Below are positions 11,104-22,109 of a stretch of 64,000 bases of DNA, in pieces (the first letter of the stretch is position 1; every line of letters begins with the position of its first letter). A program made the translations under genes and the position numbers. The notes beneath the pieces are model-generated. The model saw only the letters and a program-made list of their open reading frames with translations. It was not told where the DNA came from and made no database searches. Source of the stretch: Xiphophorus maculatus (lineage: Eukaryota > Chordata > Actinopteri > Cyprinodontiformes > Poeciliidae). Location: contig NC_036454.1 in the NCBI RefSeq assembly GCF_002775205.1, positions 12,358,882 through 12,422,881 of the forward strand, written 5' to 3'.

Positions 11104-12441
11104 ATGGATGTGTTAACGGTGGAAGAGTGGAGTAAAGGCGCGCGGGAGGTTGCAGCTCTGTGTGCGCTGCAACAGGAACGCGTCAGCACCGGGGTGGTGG
11201 AGAGGGGAGGGAACCATCAACTCCAGGTGTCCCGCTACGACCCGGGACATACGCTCGTGGACGGCGGCAGTGACCCACGCGCCTGGCTAACCGACGCTTC
11301 TGGCACCTGCGCGGCACACGCCACATCACCCGACTACCTGCGGCACTCGCCCTGTCCGAGCACCGGCTCCTACCAGGGTGAGAGACCTCATTACACTTGA
11401 ATACATCAGATAGGCGCGATTAATGTCATTGATTAGGTATTGATACTTTTTTTTTAATTAGAGTTTTAGATGTTTTACACATTTGAATTTTGATATGGGA
11501 CTTTTGACTAGTAAAATAAAGAACACGCGAAATAAATCATTTCCATTTGATTTATTAGTTGTTGTTGCTTTTAAAACTTTTTCGTAAAGGAAATTCAACT
11601 AGTGTCATTTATTAACTAGTTATTTTTCGCTCTGCTTATTTCAGAGAGTTGTTCCCCCGGGTCCTCGGGCCATCCCAGCCCTCCCATTCACAGAAGATCT
11701 GCCAAGAGTCCCTCCTCTTCCTCGCTCAAAGTCAGGGACCTGTGCCGCCTCAAAGGCACCATCACAGGGCCCGAAGAAGAGGCCCCCCTGAGGCAGAGAG
11801 CGCAGTCCAGCAAGCCCGTCAGCGGCGTCCAGAGGCAGAGGCGGGTGGCCGCCAATGCACGTGAGAGGAGGCGCATGCACGGGCTGAACCACGCGTTCGA
11901 CGAACTGCGCAGCGTCATCCCGGCGTTCGACAATGACAAAAAACTCTCCAAGTACGAAACTCTGCAGATGGCGCAGATTTACATCAACGCTCTGGCCGAG
12001 TTGCTGCAAGGTCCGGTGTCCACCAACAATGAAAACTCCGACGGTTCACCAAAGCGTGATATTTTGCTGTCACCCGCAGATGGTTTTGAAGGGGCAAAAG
12101 AAAGGGCTGCCCAGTCGCTGTCACTTACCTGCAGGACAGCGGTGGCTCTGCCCCTCTCTGGCGATGCCATACCTGTTCACATCAACGGGATGCCATTCCG
12201 CTCCTCATTCCAAGAAAACTCATTCACTGGCAGAGTTGAAAAAGCGATGTCTTCCCCTTCTTCCTCGTCGTCACTTGTCGGGAATGGGAGGAAAGAGTCT
12301 CCACGAAGCGACGGGGAGTTTTCCCCGCGCTCCCACTTCAGTGACTCGGATGAAATAGCAATGGAGCTCCACTCAAGTGAAGAAGATGATCTGTCGGAAA
12401 TCAAGCTACCCAGCCACCGTCATCCCACCGTGTCATTCTAA
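11104..12441 (+). CDS. atoh1: Atonal-type proneural bHLH transcription factor Atoh1
   Basis: Atoh1 is the nuclear bHLH activator that specifies hair cells, cerebellar rhombic-lip neurons and secretory gut cells, binding E-boxes as a dimer with E proteins. I join exon 1 (11104-11377, donor GGTGAGAG) to exon 2 (11645-12441, acceptor TTTCAG), giving 356 residues in one frame. The bHLH spans about residues 157-210: basic region [12 protein letters not shown], helix 1 HAFDELR, helix 2 [18 protein letters not shown]. The N-terminus has SDPRAWL and YLRHSP, and the linker has [10 protein letters not shown], all matching vertebrate Atoh1. The C-terminus keeps the serine-rich [19 protein letters not shown] motif. 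The 267-base intron is odd, because mammalian ATOH1 has none. Teleosts have several atoh1 copies, and the grid2/smarcad1 synteny suggests the atoh1a type. The ATG at 11104 is chosen because the residues before it are promoter-like. Confidence 0.93.
11378..11644 (+). other. atoh1: Short intron inside the atoh1 coding sequence
   Basis: The intron is 267 bases, AT-rich and phase 1. It starts GTGAGAG and ends TTATTTCAG after a pyrimidine-rich tract. Reading through exon 1 gives a stop (TGA at 11398-11400) 7 codons past the junction, while splicing restores the frame into the linker and bHLH. Confidence 0.85.
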
Positions 12442-13510
<1,069 letters not shown>

Positions 13511-13513
13511 ATC

Positions 13514-13597
<84 letters not shown>
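13514..13597. repeat. (TAT)n trinucleotide microsatellite
   Basis: About 28 uninterrupted ATT units. A poly-leucine frame across it is an artefact of the repeat. Confidence 0.98.
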
Positions 13598-13929
13598 CAT
13601 TGTAAAGTATAATACAAATATTTTGAGCATCTTAACTCCAACTGCTGATTACCAGTTAAGTTTATTTTTCTGTACAACGGGACCTATAATATAATGAAAC
13701 TGGCGTGCAAATAATTATATATCAAACTAAATGTTTTCTAACTTTTCAGTCTTTGTTTCATTAAACTAATGAGGCTTTAGCTTAAATATCTGGACACATA
13801 AATTACTTTTTTTTTTAAAAGTTTTCACTTATGTGTTTGTGGTTTTGTCTGTTACTTGTTTTTTTGTTTGTTTGTTTTGCAAAAAAAAGTTATCCTCTTT
13901 TCTCCTCTGAACTGATGCCATCTCGCCCA

Positions 13930-14330
13930 TTCGGTACATACCAGATTTGTTAATGGTGGAGCGTGCATTAATTTCAGCCTATTGTTGGTTGGCTCGTGGG
14001 CTGAGGTGTTGGATGGCCTCAGTGGAGCACGCGCTGTCAGCTGGTGAGCGCTCGCGGGTCCCCACTGTGTCCCCGAGGACCTGACTCGAGAGGGAACACA
14101 CTTTTCCTAACTAAAGAAAAGACTCCACACACGCGCGCGCGCGCGCAGGTACATCCCATGGCCTCTGTTTATTTCCATCCCCATTATATTCGCGGCGTAT
14201 CTTCATTTGACCCGGAGACTGGCTCATGACAGCAAGTCCTGCTGCTTGGAAACAGAAATGATTGTTTTCTTATTTTCTTATCACGTGCGACGCAAAAATG
14301 CAGCGATGCATGGAGCGGAAAAGTAAAACA
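13930..14330 (+). promoter_or_regulatory. atoh1: Probable atoh1 3' autoregulatory enhancer
   Basis: About 1.5 kb after the stop codon, 14025-14051 carries an E-box (CAGCTG, 14038-14043) in the context CACGCGCTGTCAGCTGGTGA. From memory this context is almost identical to the E-box region of the mouse Math1/Atoh1 3' enhancer, which Atoh1 itself binds. The CACGCG just before it is an N-box of the type bound by Hes factors. Further on come Fox-like TGTTTATTT (about 14165), Sox-like ATTGTTTTC (about 14260) and CACGTG (about 14284), consistent with the second enhancer segment. The mammalian enhancer lies about 3.4 kb 3' of the gene. The identity rests on recall of the mammalian sequence and on position. 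Confidence 0.72.
14128..14148. repeat. Short (CG)n tract
   Basis: ACACACGCGCGCGCGCGCAGG is an alternating purine-pyrimidine run within the enhancer-like block. It could adopt Z-DNA. Confidence 0.8.
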
Positions 14331-14339
14331 CTATGAAAT

Positions 14340-17300
14340 TATTTATGAACGTCAACAACCTGTTTGCTACCTGATGAAATGTCCTGTCCCCCACCCACTA
14401 TCTTCAGCCAATCCCAGCTCGCGCCCTTATGCTCGCTTCTTCAGAGTAGATGATAAAATAATAATGCTGCGTTAAATTATTAACACAATTAATGGAGAGT
14501 AGAGCTGTATCTCGGTATAATCGCACAGGCAGCTCCAGCGAGTTCGAACCGCGGTGAGACGATATCAAGTTTCCGTAAACATTCACCGTAGAAATACACT
14601 ATTGGAAATGAGGTAATTGCTCATTCTGCACAAAAACAACTAGGACACGTTTTGTAGATCGATAATTTAGGCTGTTCTTTTCTATTTTTTAATGGTTGAC
14701 AAATGTAAAGTTCTTTTGGCAAATCGAGTCCTTGTGGTTTGCACTTTGAGAAAAGTTTGAGTAAGTTCAGTGCAAAAAACCATGAGGCACAACTTCAAAA
14801 TAAACACTCGTCTTTACCAGTGAAGCTGCATGCGCTTGCAAGATCGTCATTAGCCTATGATTTGCATTTAAAAGTGAGTTTAAACTTTCTTTGGATTGTT
14901 GTCACGCCGTTTTGGCTTAAAATATAAGGAGTTGGGATAAGTCGTGTGTCTTCGACAGGTGGGATGCTGAGCAGGTTAAGGTTTCACTGCATGCCCATTA
15001 ATTATTTACACTTAGACGTTATGAAAAATACTAACAACACCGTGGTGGAGAGGGGAAAACCTGAGACGCACTGACGCGTGTTGATACTGTTTGGAAGAGG
15101 AGAACTGAAAGAAAAACTTTGGTGTCACGTTGAACTTCAGGTCTACCTTCTCAGTCTGTTTGTATTTTCCCCCTGCTTTTCTACCAAAAACGACCCTTTA
15201 AAATGTTTACATTTCAAGTTAAAATAATTTTTTTACAGCTGGATGCCAGTAAAAAATAAATCATTGACAACTTTAGTCATTTAATTTAAAAATAAAAACT
15301 TTATTCAGATTCATTAAAACAGAGTGGTGCAAATCAAGTGCTTTTCTTTTTGAAGATTATGGCTTACAGCTAATGAAAATCCACACTGACTTCAACTTGA
15401 AAATAAGAATATAGCACAATTATAAAGGAAAACAGTAATATCCTGTTATAGCCTACAGGTTCATGAGCAAACTCTGCTGATTTGATAGTTGTCAAGGCAA
15501 CACTCGCTGACATTATCCATAAAAGTCACACAAGGTTAAGTTGTCAGTCCTGCACTAAATATATTGTTGGAAAGTTAATAGAAAGGAAAATGTTCTGAAG
15601 AAACTTTTGTACAAGCATCTAGAGTAAAAACAGGCCGGGAGAAGATTTTGAAGCAAAGGGGAGATTTAAACGATGTGAACTAGCTGGCATCAGAGCTTCA
15701 CCAAACATGCAGAGGTGTCAAGGACATAGCTCACAACTGTTGCATTATGTTAGCCTTCTCCTGAACTAGAGGCAATCTTCTTATCTAAGAAAAAACTGAA
15801 CTAGACTGTTGTTCAGTTGTCTAAAGTCCTCTTTTTTTGGAAATCAACCAGCATTGTTAAAAATCCTCTTTTACTGTTTTTATGCAGTCTGCTTTCTGAA
15901 AAGCAGAATTTGGGGTTTTCATGTGTTGTGGCAGCATTCACTAAACGTTACAGTGATTAAATTGTTTGAACGTGAATAACATTTTTCAGTGGAAAGTTCA
16001 GACTTGGTCCATTAAGTGGTTCGTTCAAAATGTTTGAAGCTGTTGCAGTCACTCTCATTTCCATAATCATATTCAGAAAGCATTGCATTCCTCTGCTTTC
16101 ATTTTAATAAAAAGACAGACACTTGCATTTTGTATGAGTGAGATTATGTGCTGTCCAAAAAGGTCTCTCCGGGGACCTTGAACAAAAGGCAGAACTGGGC
16201 CATAGTTTCCATCTGCCGTCCCAGAGAGAGGGAGAGGGTGGTGAATGAGGATATCATGGGCAGATAGAGAGGCAGAATAATAAGTGTGTGCCTGGAAAGA
16301 AACAATAAAAAAAGAGCTGAGACAAAAGCAACTTGGGACATAGTGGGTTGTTACAGGCTGTAAGAATTAGTAAGAAATTGATAATGTTCAGATCAGTTAA
16401 TTTCCTTTCAAGTGAATCAACTGCAACATAGCCGCCCCCTTGTTAAGTGTTATCCTGAAATTAGCCTCCAGGCCTCTCTTCTCATTAACCAATGCAGCCC
16501 CGTGTTATCATGTAGTGTAGCGTAACCTCGACTGGTCACACAAACAAACATGCAATGTTGCCGTGATGTAATGAGCACCTGTTGCATTGCATGCTCCAAC
16601 TAGGTCCTCTTATTAATTGTTAATGAGTTTCACTGGAAGTCCTGCAAAAGCTAAATAAACACTAGTTACCTAAATAGAAAAGAAAAACAGTCGCGTGAGC
16701 ACTTGCAAACAATAAAAGCCAAATGTGTATTGTGGTTCAATGAAAACATATTCTGGTGTTAGTTAAATTTAGCTGATGACAGCATAGGATCAATCTTCTT
16801 TTTTAATAATCTACATATTGATAAATCATAAACATTGATGTCATAAACTTTTTAAAAAAAATCATTTAATCGTATTGAATCGGGTACATTTAGCAAAGCC
16901 TTGAAAAAGCGCTCCTTACATTGCACTTAAAACCAAGAAATATTTTCAAATCACACTGCCTGCACTGCTACAGCCCATAGAGAAATATTTTAGATGAGTA
17001 TAAACACAAAGAAATAAGTAAAACACATATTTTGTTCAGGCCAGCCTGCACAATTAATAACCCAATTTTCTTCAAAAACTATTTTAATGTACATTTCAAT
17101 AAGTGTATCTCAGTGATATTGTATTCTGTTTTGGATGAGGTGATGAGGATGGGAACCTAAGATTACCTTGGCCTAAAATTAAAGTACACACCAGGGTTGT
17201 CTTGGAATATCTCACTCACTGATGAGCATGCATTTCCCCATAGCTGTGCAATGCTCAAGTAAATGAAGCAATTTCCAACCTTACAGGTTAACGTTTATCA

Positions 17301-17360
17301 AAAGAAAATAGTGTTTATGACTAAACAACATAATGGATGCAAAACTTTGAACGATAAGCT
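14340..17360. other. Gene desert downstream of atoh1
   Basis: No gene is seen. The stretches at 14390-14560 and 16380-16660 are higher in complexity, with TAAT-type homeodomain motifs and E-boxes, and are enhancer candidates. The rest is AT-rich. Confidence 0.6.
16380..16660. promoter_or_regulatory. Candidate enhancer / conserved non-coding element
   Basis: High-complexity sequence with CCAAT (CCAATGCAG), E-box CACCTG and a dense homeodomain-type run TTATTAATTGTTAATGAG. It has no repeat signature or coding frame. Function is inferred only from composition and from position in the atoh1 flank. Confidence 0.3.
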
Positions 17361-17369
17361 GGCTCTTAA

Positions 17370-18340
17370 AGTTTCAGACCCCTTAAAAATATTATTACAC
17401 TTTGTGAAATTATAGCTATACGCTTCAATAAGAGTTATTGGGATTTATGTGAAAGATTAACAAAAAAAGTAGTTTAATGTCTACAAAGATTTATAGATCA
17501 AAAATAATTTTAAAAAGTGTTAAGTGTCTCTTGGTTCAGCCATGCTTGTCTTATAACCAGAAATCCATTTCAGCCAATCACTTTTAGAAGTCACTGAATT
17601 AGTAAATGCTAAGTGGACTGAATTTATGTAGTACCTTTGCAGTCATGCTAGCCACTCATAATGCTTTAAGCTATTGCCGGATTTACCCATTTGCCTTCCC
17701 TAACATGCACACATTCATTCATCGACATGCAGATCAGTAAGAAACTTGGCATTAAGTTGCAAAGATCACAGCTCAGTTGCAATAATCTGTTGACAGGACA
17801 CATAGTAGTAGTATACTCTGGCCTTTATTGAAGACTAAGAGGGAGAAAGCTAAAGTTGTATTCGTCTGGTGAAATCCTGTTGGGACAAAGCAAACATGTC
17901 AAAGAAAAATATTTTCAAATTCTGAAATGAGCTCATTAACCTTTTGCCCTAAGTGGAAAATGCTATATGTGCTGCAAGATAAACATTGTAACCTTAAATA
18001 TATTATCCCCACACAGTGAAACATGATGGTGGCGACATCATGCCTTTAGAATGCTTTGCTTCAAGAGGCATAAGCAGGTTGAGTAAAGTTAATGGGAATA
18101 TGAATGGATCAAAATACTGGACCACAATACCAAATAAAACCTGTTAAATACTCCAAAAGACTTGAGACTGGGATAGTGGTTCACTTCCTAACAGGACAAC
18201 AACCTTACACATACAGGCAGAGCTACAATGAAATGGTTTACATCAATGCATGTTTACGTTCTAGATTAGATTCTCAAAGATCAGACCAACACTCAATGGC
18301 TATGAATACTTTTGAAAGGTTATCTAAACTGCAAAATAAA
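17370..18340 (+). mobile_element. Decayed Tc1/mariner-like DNA transposon (transposase remnant)
   Basis: The part from about 18005 keeps clear similarity to a transposase region of a fish Tc1-like family by recall: GAAACATGATGGTGGC, AAAGACTTGAGACTGGG, AGGACAACAACC and CAGAGCTACAATGAAATGG. ACAACAACCTTACACATAC corresponds to the QDNDPKHTA-type second catalytic aspartate segment. The upstream part (TTATTGGGATTTATGTGAAAG near 17445) resembles the terminal region of the same family. Many stops and deletions make it inactive. Confidence 0.65.
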
Positions 18341-18374
18341 GATATTATGTTAATTTTCTTACTTTTCCCCTGGA

Positions 18375-18670
18375 AGTCCATTCATCTATTATCTAACACG
18401 CTGGTCCTTGCAGATTCGTGAGGGGTGCTGGTTCTTGTCTCCATCAGTCATTGGGCGAGAGGTAGGATACACCTTGGACAGGTCAGGAAATCCATCGCAG
18501 GACAACGCAGAGACAGACAGGACAAGCAACCACGCACACACACACTCATCCCTAATGAGAATCAACAAAGACCAGTTAACTTAACAGTCATGTTTTTGGA
18601 CTGTGGGGGAACCTGGAGTACCCAGGGGGAACCCATAGATGCACAAGGAGAACATGCAAACTCTAAGAAG
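18375..18670 (+). repeat. Copy of a common teleost interspersed repeat
   Basis: It contains CATTGGGCGAGAGGTAGG, ACACCTTGGACAGGTC, TCCATCGCAGGACAAC, CATGTTTTTGGACTGTGGG and GAGAACATGCAAACTC in order. I recognise these as a repeat spread through many fish genomes, probably a LINE 3' region. It belongs to the same family as 5270-5505 but in opposite orientation. The 92-residue reading frame over it is not a gene. Confidence 0.75.
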
Positions 18671-19818
18671 GCATTATTGGAAAATGAATTAAAAACTGTC
18701 TAAAAACTATACAAATTCAACATGTAGGCAATTATGTTTTAATTAATACTGAAAAAATAACCATTCCTTTGTAATCATTCAAATACAGAGAAAAATATTG
18801 CACAGGCACAAACCTTATTCTTTTATTCTTGAAAGACTTCCATAGCCAAGAGCTTTACATCATCGTAAAAGACGTGTTAAACTATTTTGACAAAACACAT
18901 CCTGCGATCAAAATAACACACTGCCCATCCCTTTTTTCGTCTCCACCTACACGTAAACACACCGACAGAGTTGCACAAAGAATACACACTGTAACAAGCA
19001 AGAAGATCATTTATCTGCGGAGTCCGCTTCCTGAAAGACATCTATGGGTGAAGCAGGGTCTCCCAGGGCTTTGTTCTGGGCAGGGTTCAGCGCTTTGTGT
19101 CCACCACCTTCAAAGCAAATGTACATGAACATGAACATGAGGCTTCTTGGGTAACCATCCTATTGAAGGGCAGCACAATAGTGCTACCAATTATCCACAG
19201 TGCTCATTGCTCCTGTGGAATCAGTTACATGGCTTTTTGTGAGTTTCTGTTTGAGTGTGTGTGTGTGAAAAAGAAGTGTGTTTAGCAGATTTGCATGTTT
19301 TACAATGTAAAGCTTTGATGCGTGTGCAGGTATCTTTTCGCATGTGTGATTCTGCTTTTATTGGTTATTTAATTCAAGCTTGTCCGTTTAGGTGTTTAAA
19401 AGAATAGATATGTTTTAAAACATTTCCTGAATTATTTTTGTGACATTTGACTTACTACTGTCCCACCCACTGTTTTAAACATCTTGTAATTTTGTCTTCT
19501 CTATTTTCAAATGCTCAACTTGTAGATTGATTTTCCATTTCATGGGTTTATCTTTTTCTTTTAGTTTCATCACATTTTCTTACATTGTCCAGAATAGGAA
19601 AACACTTCAGAGGCTTGTATTAGGGCAGGAAACAATTCATCTGCAAGGATTTGACACCCTTTGACACATTATGACTTCCCTCGGGCTCAGATTGCAGAGA
19701 ACTTGCAGACTAGTCAGTCATTCAGAGCAAAGACGTTCACCCAGACAAGCCGTGCACACATAAAAAGAAACCTCTGGAAGCATTGGAAGTGATTTTGCTC
19801 TGGGCAATTTTCTGTGTT

Positions 19819-19822
<4 letters not shown>
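18670..19822. other. Non-coding desert sequence before the Tc1-like element
   Basis: AT-rich sequence with no credible gene. Short frames (62-99 residues) lack family features. Confidence 0.5.

Positions 19823-19824
<2 letters not shown>

Positions 19825-19887
<63 letters not shown>
19825..19887. repeat. (TA)n microsatellite, left side of the Tc1-like insertion
   Basis: About 31 TA units, interrupted by the transposon, with a further TA tract continuing after the element (21466-21480). The transposon evidently inserted into this repeat. Confidence 0.97.
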
Positions 19888-19890
<3 letters not shown>

Positions 19891-21465
19891 TGCTCAAAAA
19901 AATAAAGGGAACACTTAAACAACACAATATAAGTCCAAGTAAATCAAACTTCTGTGAAATCAAACTGTCCACTTAGGAAGCAACACTGATTGACAATCAA
20001 TTTCACCTGCAGTTGTGCAAATGGAATAGACAACAGGTGGAAATTATTGGCAATTAGCAAGACACACTCAATAAAGGAGTGGTTCTGCAGTTGGGACCAC
20101 AGGCCACTTCTCAGTACCTATGCTGTCTGGCTGATGTTTTGGTCAGTTTTGAATGTTGGTGGTGCTTTCACACTCGTGGTAGCATGAGACGGACTCCACA
20201 ACCCACACAAGTGGCACAGGTAGTGCAGCTCATCCAGGATGGCACATCAATGCGAGCTGTGGCAAGAAGGTTTGCTGTATCTGTCAGCGTAGTGTCCATA
20301 GGCTGGAGGCGCTACCAGGAGACAGGCCAGTACACCAGGAGACGTGGAGGAGGCCGTAGGAGGGCAACAACCCAGCAGCAGGACCGCTACCTCCGCCTTT
20401 GTGCAAGAAGGAACAGGAGGAGCACTGCCAGAGCCCTGCAAAATGACCTCCAGCAGGCCACAAATGTGCATGTGTCTGCACAAACGGTTAGAAACCGACT
20501 CCATGAGGATGGTATGAGGGCCCGACGTCCACAGATGGGGGTTGTGCTCACAGCCCAACACCGTGCAGGACGCTTGGCATTTGCCAGTGAACACCAGGAT
20601 TGGCAAATTCGCCACTGGCGCCTTGTGCTCTTCACAGATGAAAGCAGGTTCACACTGAGCACATGTGACAGACGTGACAGAGTCTGGAGACGCCGTGGAG
20701 AGCGGTCTGCTGCCTGCAACATCCTTCAGCATGACCGGTTTGGCAGTGGGTCAGTAATGGTGTGGGGTGGCATTTCTTTGGAGGGCCGCACAGCCCTCCA
20801 TGTGCTCGCCAGAGGTAGCCTGACTGCCATTAGGTACCGAGATGAGATCCTCAGACCCCTTGTGAGACCATATGCTGGTGCAGTTGGCCCTGGGTTCCTC
20901 CTAATGCAGGACAATGCTAGACCTCATGTGGCTGGAGTGTGTCAGCAGTTCCTGCAAGATGAAGGCATTGAAGCTATGGACTGGCCAGCCCGTTCCCCAG
21001 ACCTGAATCCGATTGAGCACATCTGGGACATCATGTCTCGCTCCATCCACCAACGTCACGTTGCACCACAGACTGTCCAGGAGTTGGCGGATGCTTTAGT
21101 CCAGGTCTGGGAGGAGATCCCTCAGGAGACCATCCGCCACCTCATCAGGAGCATACCCAGGCGTTGTAGGGAGGTCATACAGACACGTGGAGGCCACACA
21201 CAATACTGAGCCTCATTTTGACTTGTTTTAAGGACATTACATTAAAATTGGATCAGTGTGTAGTGTTATTTCACTTTAATTTTGTGTGTGGCTCCAAATC
21301 CAGGCCTCCATTGGTTAATAAATTTGATTTCCATTGATGATTTTTGTGTGATTTTGTTGTCAGCACATTCAGCTTTGTACAGAACAAAGTATTCAATGAG
21401 AATATTTCTTTCATTCAGATCTAGGATGTGTTATTTGAGTGTTCCCTTTATGTTTTTGAGCAGTG
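19888..21465 (+). mobile_element. Complete Tc1-like DNA transposon with intact transposase
   Basis: The 1578-base element starts CACTGCTCAAAAAAATAAAG and ends with the inverted copy TATGTTTTTGAGCAGTG. The first 28 bases of the two inverted repeats differ at one position. It is flanked by TA on both sides, as expected of Tc1/mariner insertion at TA. The internal transposase frame (20184-21209) is open. Intact ends and an intact gene suggest a recent insertion that may still be mobile. A tiny palindromic relative of its ends sits at 59014-59090. Confidence 0.95.
20184..21209 (+). CDS. Tc1-family transposase (DD34E), apparently intact
   Basis: The enzyme excises and reinserts the element by cut-and-paste at TA dinucleotides. 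The product has 341 residues, the usual Tc1 transposase length. The N-terminal half has a paired-type helix-turn-helix DNA-binding region ([17 protein letters not shown], about residues 22-38; second HTH around [20 protein letters not shown]) with an arginine-rich linker, [10 protein letters not shown]. The catalytic triad is present: D in LFTDESRF, D in MQDNARPH and E in [12 protein letters not shown]. The last two are separated by 34 residues (DD34E). The motif after the first HTH reads [11 protein letters not shown], where relatives usually have a SRAWRR-like form. I chose the ATG at 20184, since the earlier in-frame ATG (20079) adds 35 residues translated from the terminal region. There are no frameshifts or stops. 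Confidence 0.93.
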   Translation: MRRTPQPTQVAQVVQLIQDGTSMRAVARRFAVSVSVVSIGWRRYQETGQYTRRRGGGRRRATTQQQDRYLRLCARRNRRSTARALQNDLQQATNVHVSAQTVRNRLHEDGMRARRPQMGVVLTAQHRAGRLAFASEHQDWQIRHWRLVLFTDESRFTLSTCDRRDRVWRRRGERSAACNILQHDRFGSGSVMVWGGISLEGRTALHVLARGSLTAIRYRDEILRPLVRPYAGAVGPGFLLMQDNARPHVAGVCQQFLQDEGIEAMDWPARSPDLNPIEHIWDIMSRSIHQRHVAPQTVQELADALVQVWEEIPQETIRHLIRSIPRRCREVIQTRGGHTQY

Positions 21466-21489
21466 TATATATATATATATAGTATAGGT

Positions 21490-22100
21490 TAAAGTGTGAG
21501 ACGTTTTGGAGCAGATAAGAGGGGGAAGCTGTAGTATATTTTTTCAGTGGATTTATGAGCATGAATGTTCTCAGACACATGGTTGTTTGTTTGTTGCACT
21601 CCACTACTCAAAAATCAACTTGTTCACTTGATACCGGTCATGGTCTGCACTTGTAACCTAGACTGCTTCCAGAATCATGTGTACAGTAACAAGTGGTTGT
21701 GGAAGAATACGAAGCCATGCATCACTGTTGAGTAACCAGTTTCAAGTTACTTCCCTCAACCTGTAACCAAACTGGTTTGGGTAAAATAAGTAAATTACTG
21801 GTATAGCTATAATGAACATGTACTAATAACAAAAATGTATTTTGGTTAGCTATTTGTGATGGTGTGGAAAACATGAACACAGCGGTGGCTGAGTAACTAA
21901 TCTAAACTCCTGCTCTGCTAGTCAGTCGGTCTTTGAGTCGCCGTTTTTGTTTTGTTAATGGAATCGAAACGCACTGAATTGCGTAACACCTTGTTGAACA
22001 ATAATTACTGAAATGATTCATTTTAACACGTTATGTTGATTTTTTTTTATTTAATATTATTCTTTAATGAAGCTACAAACGTTTAGGATCTTAGTGAATA
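21490..22100. other. Desert sequence after the Tc1-like element
   Basis: AT-rich, no gene or clear element seen. Confidence 0.5.
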
Positions 22101-22109
22101 TTTTGATAA

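Noticed and set aside
11641..12009. 122-residue minus-strand frame over the atoh1 bHLH
   Set aside because: Antisense shadow of a GC-rich conserved exon.
18425..18703. 92-residue frame at 18.4-18.7 kb as a gene
   Set aside because: Falls entirely on a common fish interspersed repeat.
20247..20732. 161-residue minus-strand frame
   Set aside because: Antisense shadow of the intact Tc1 transposase gene.
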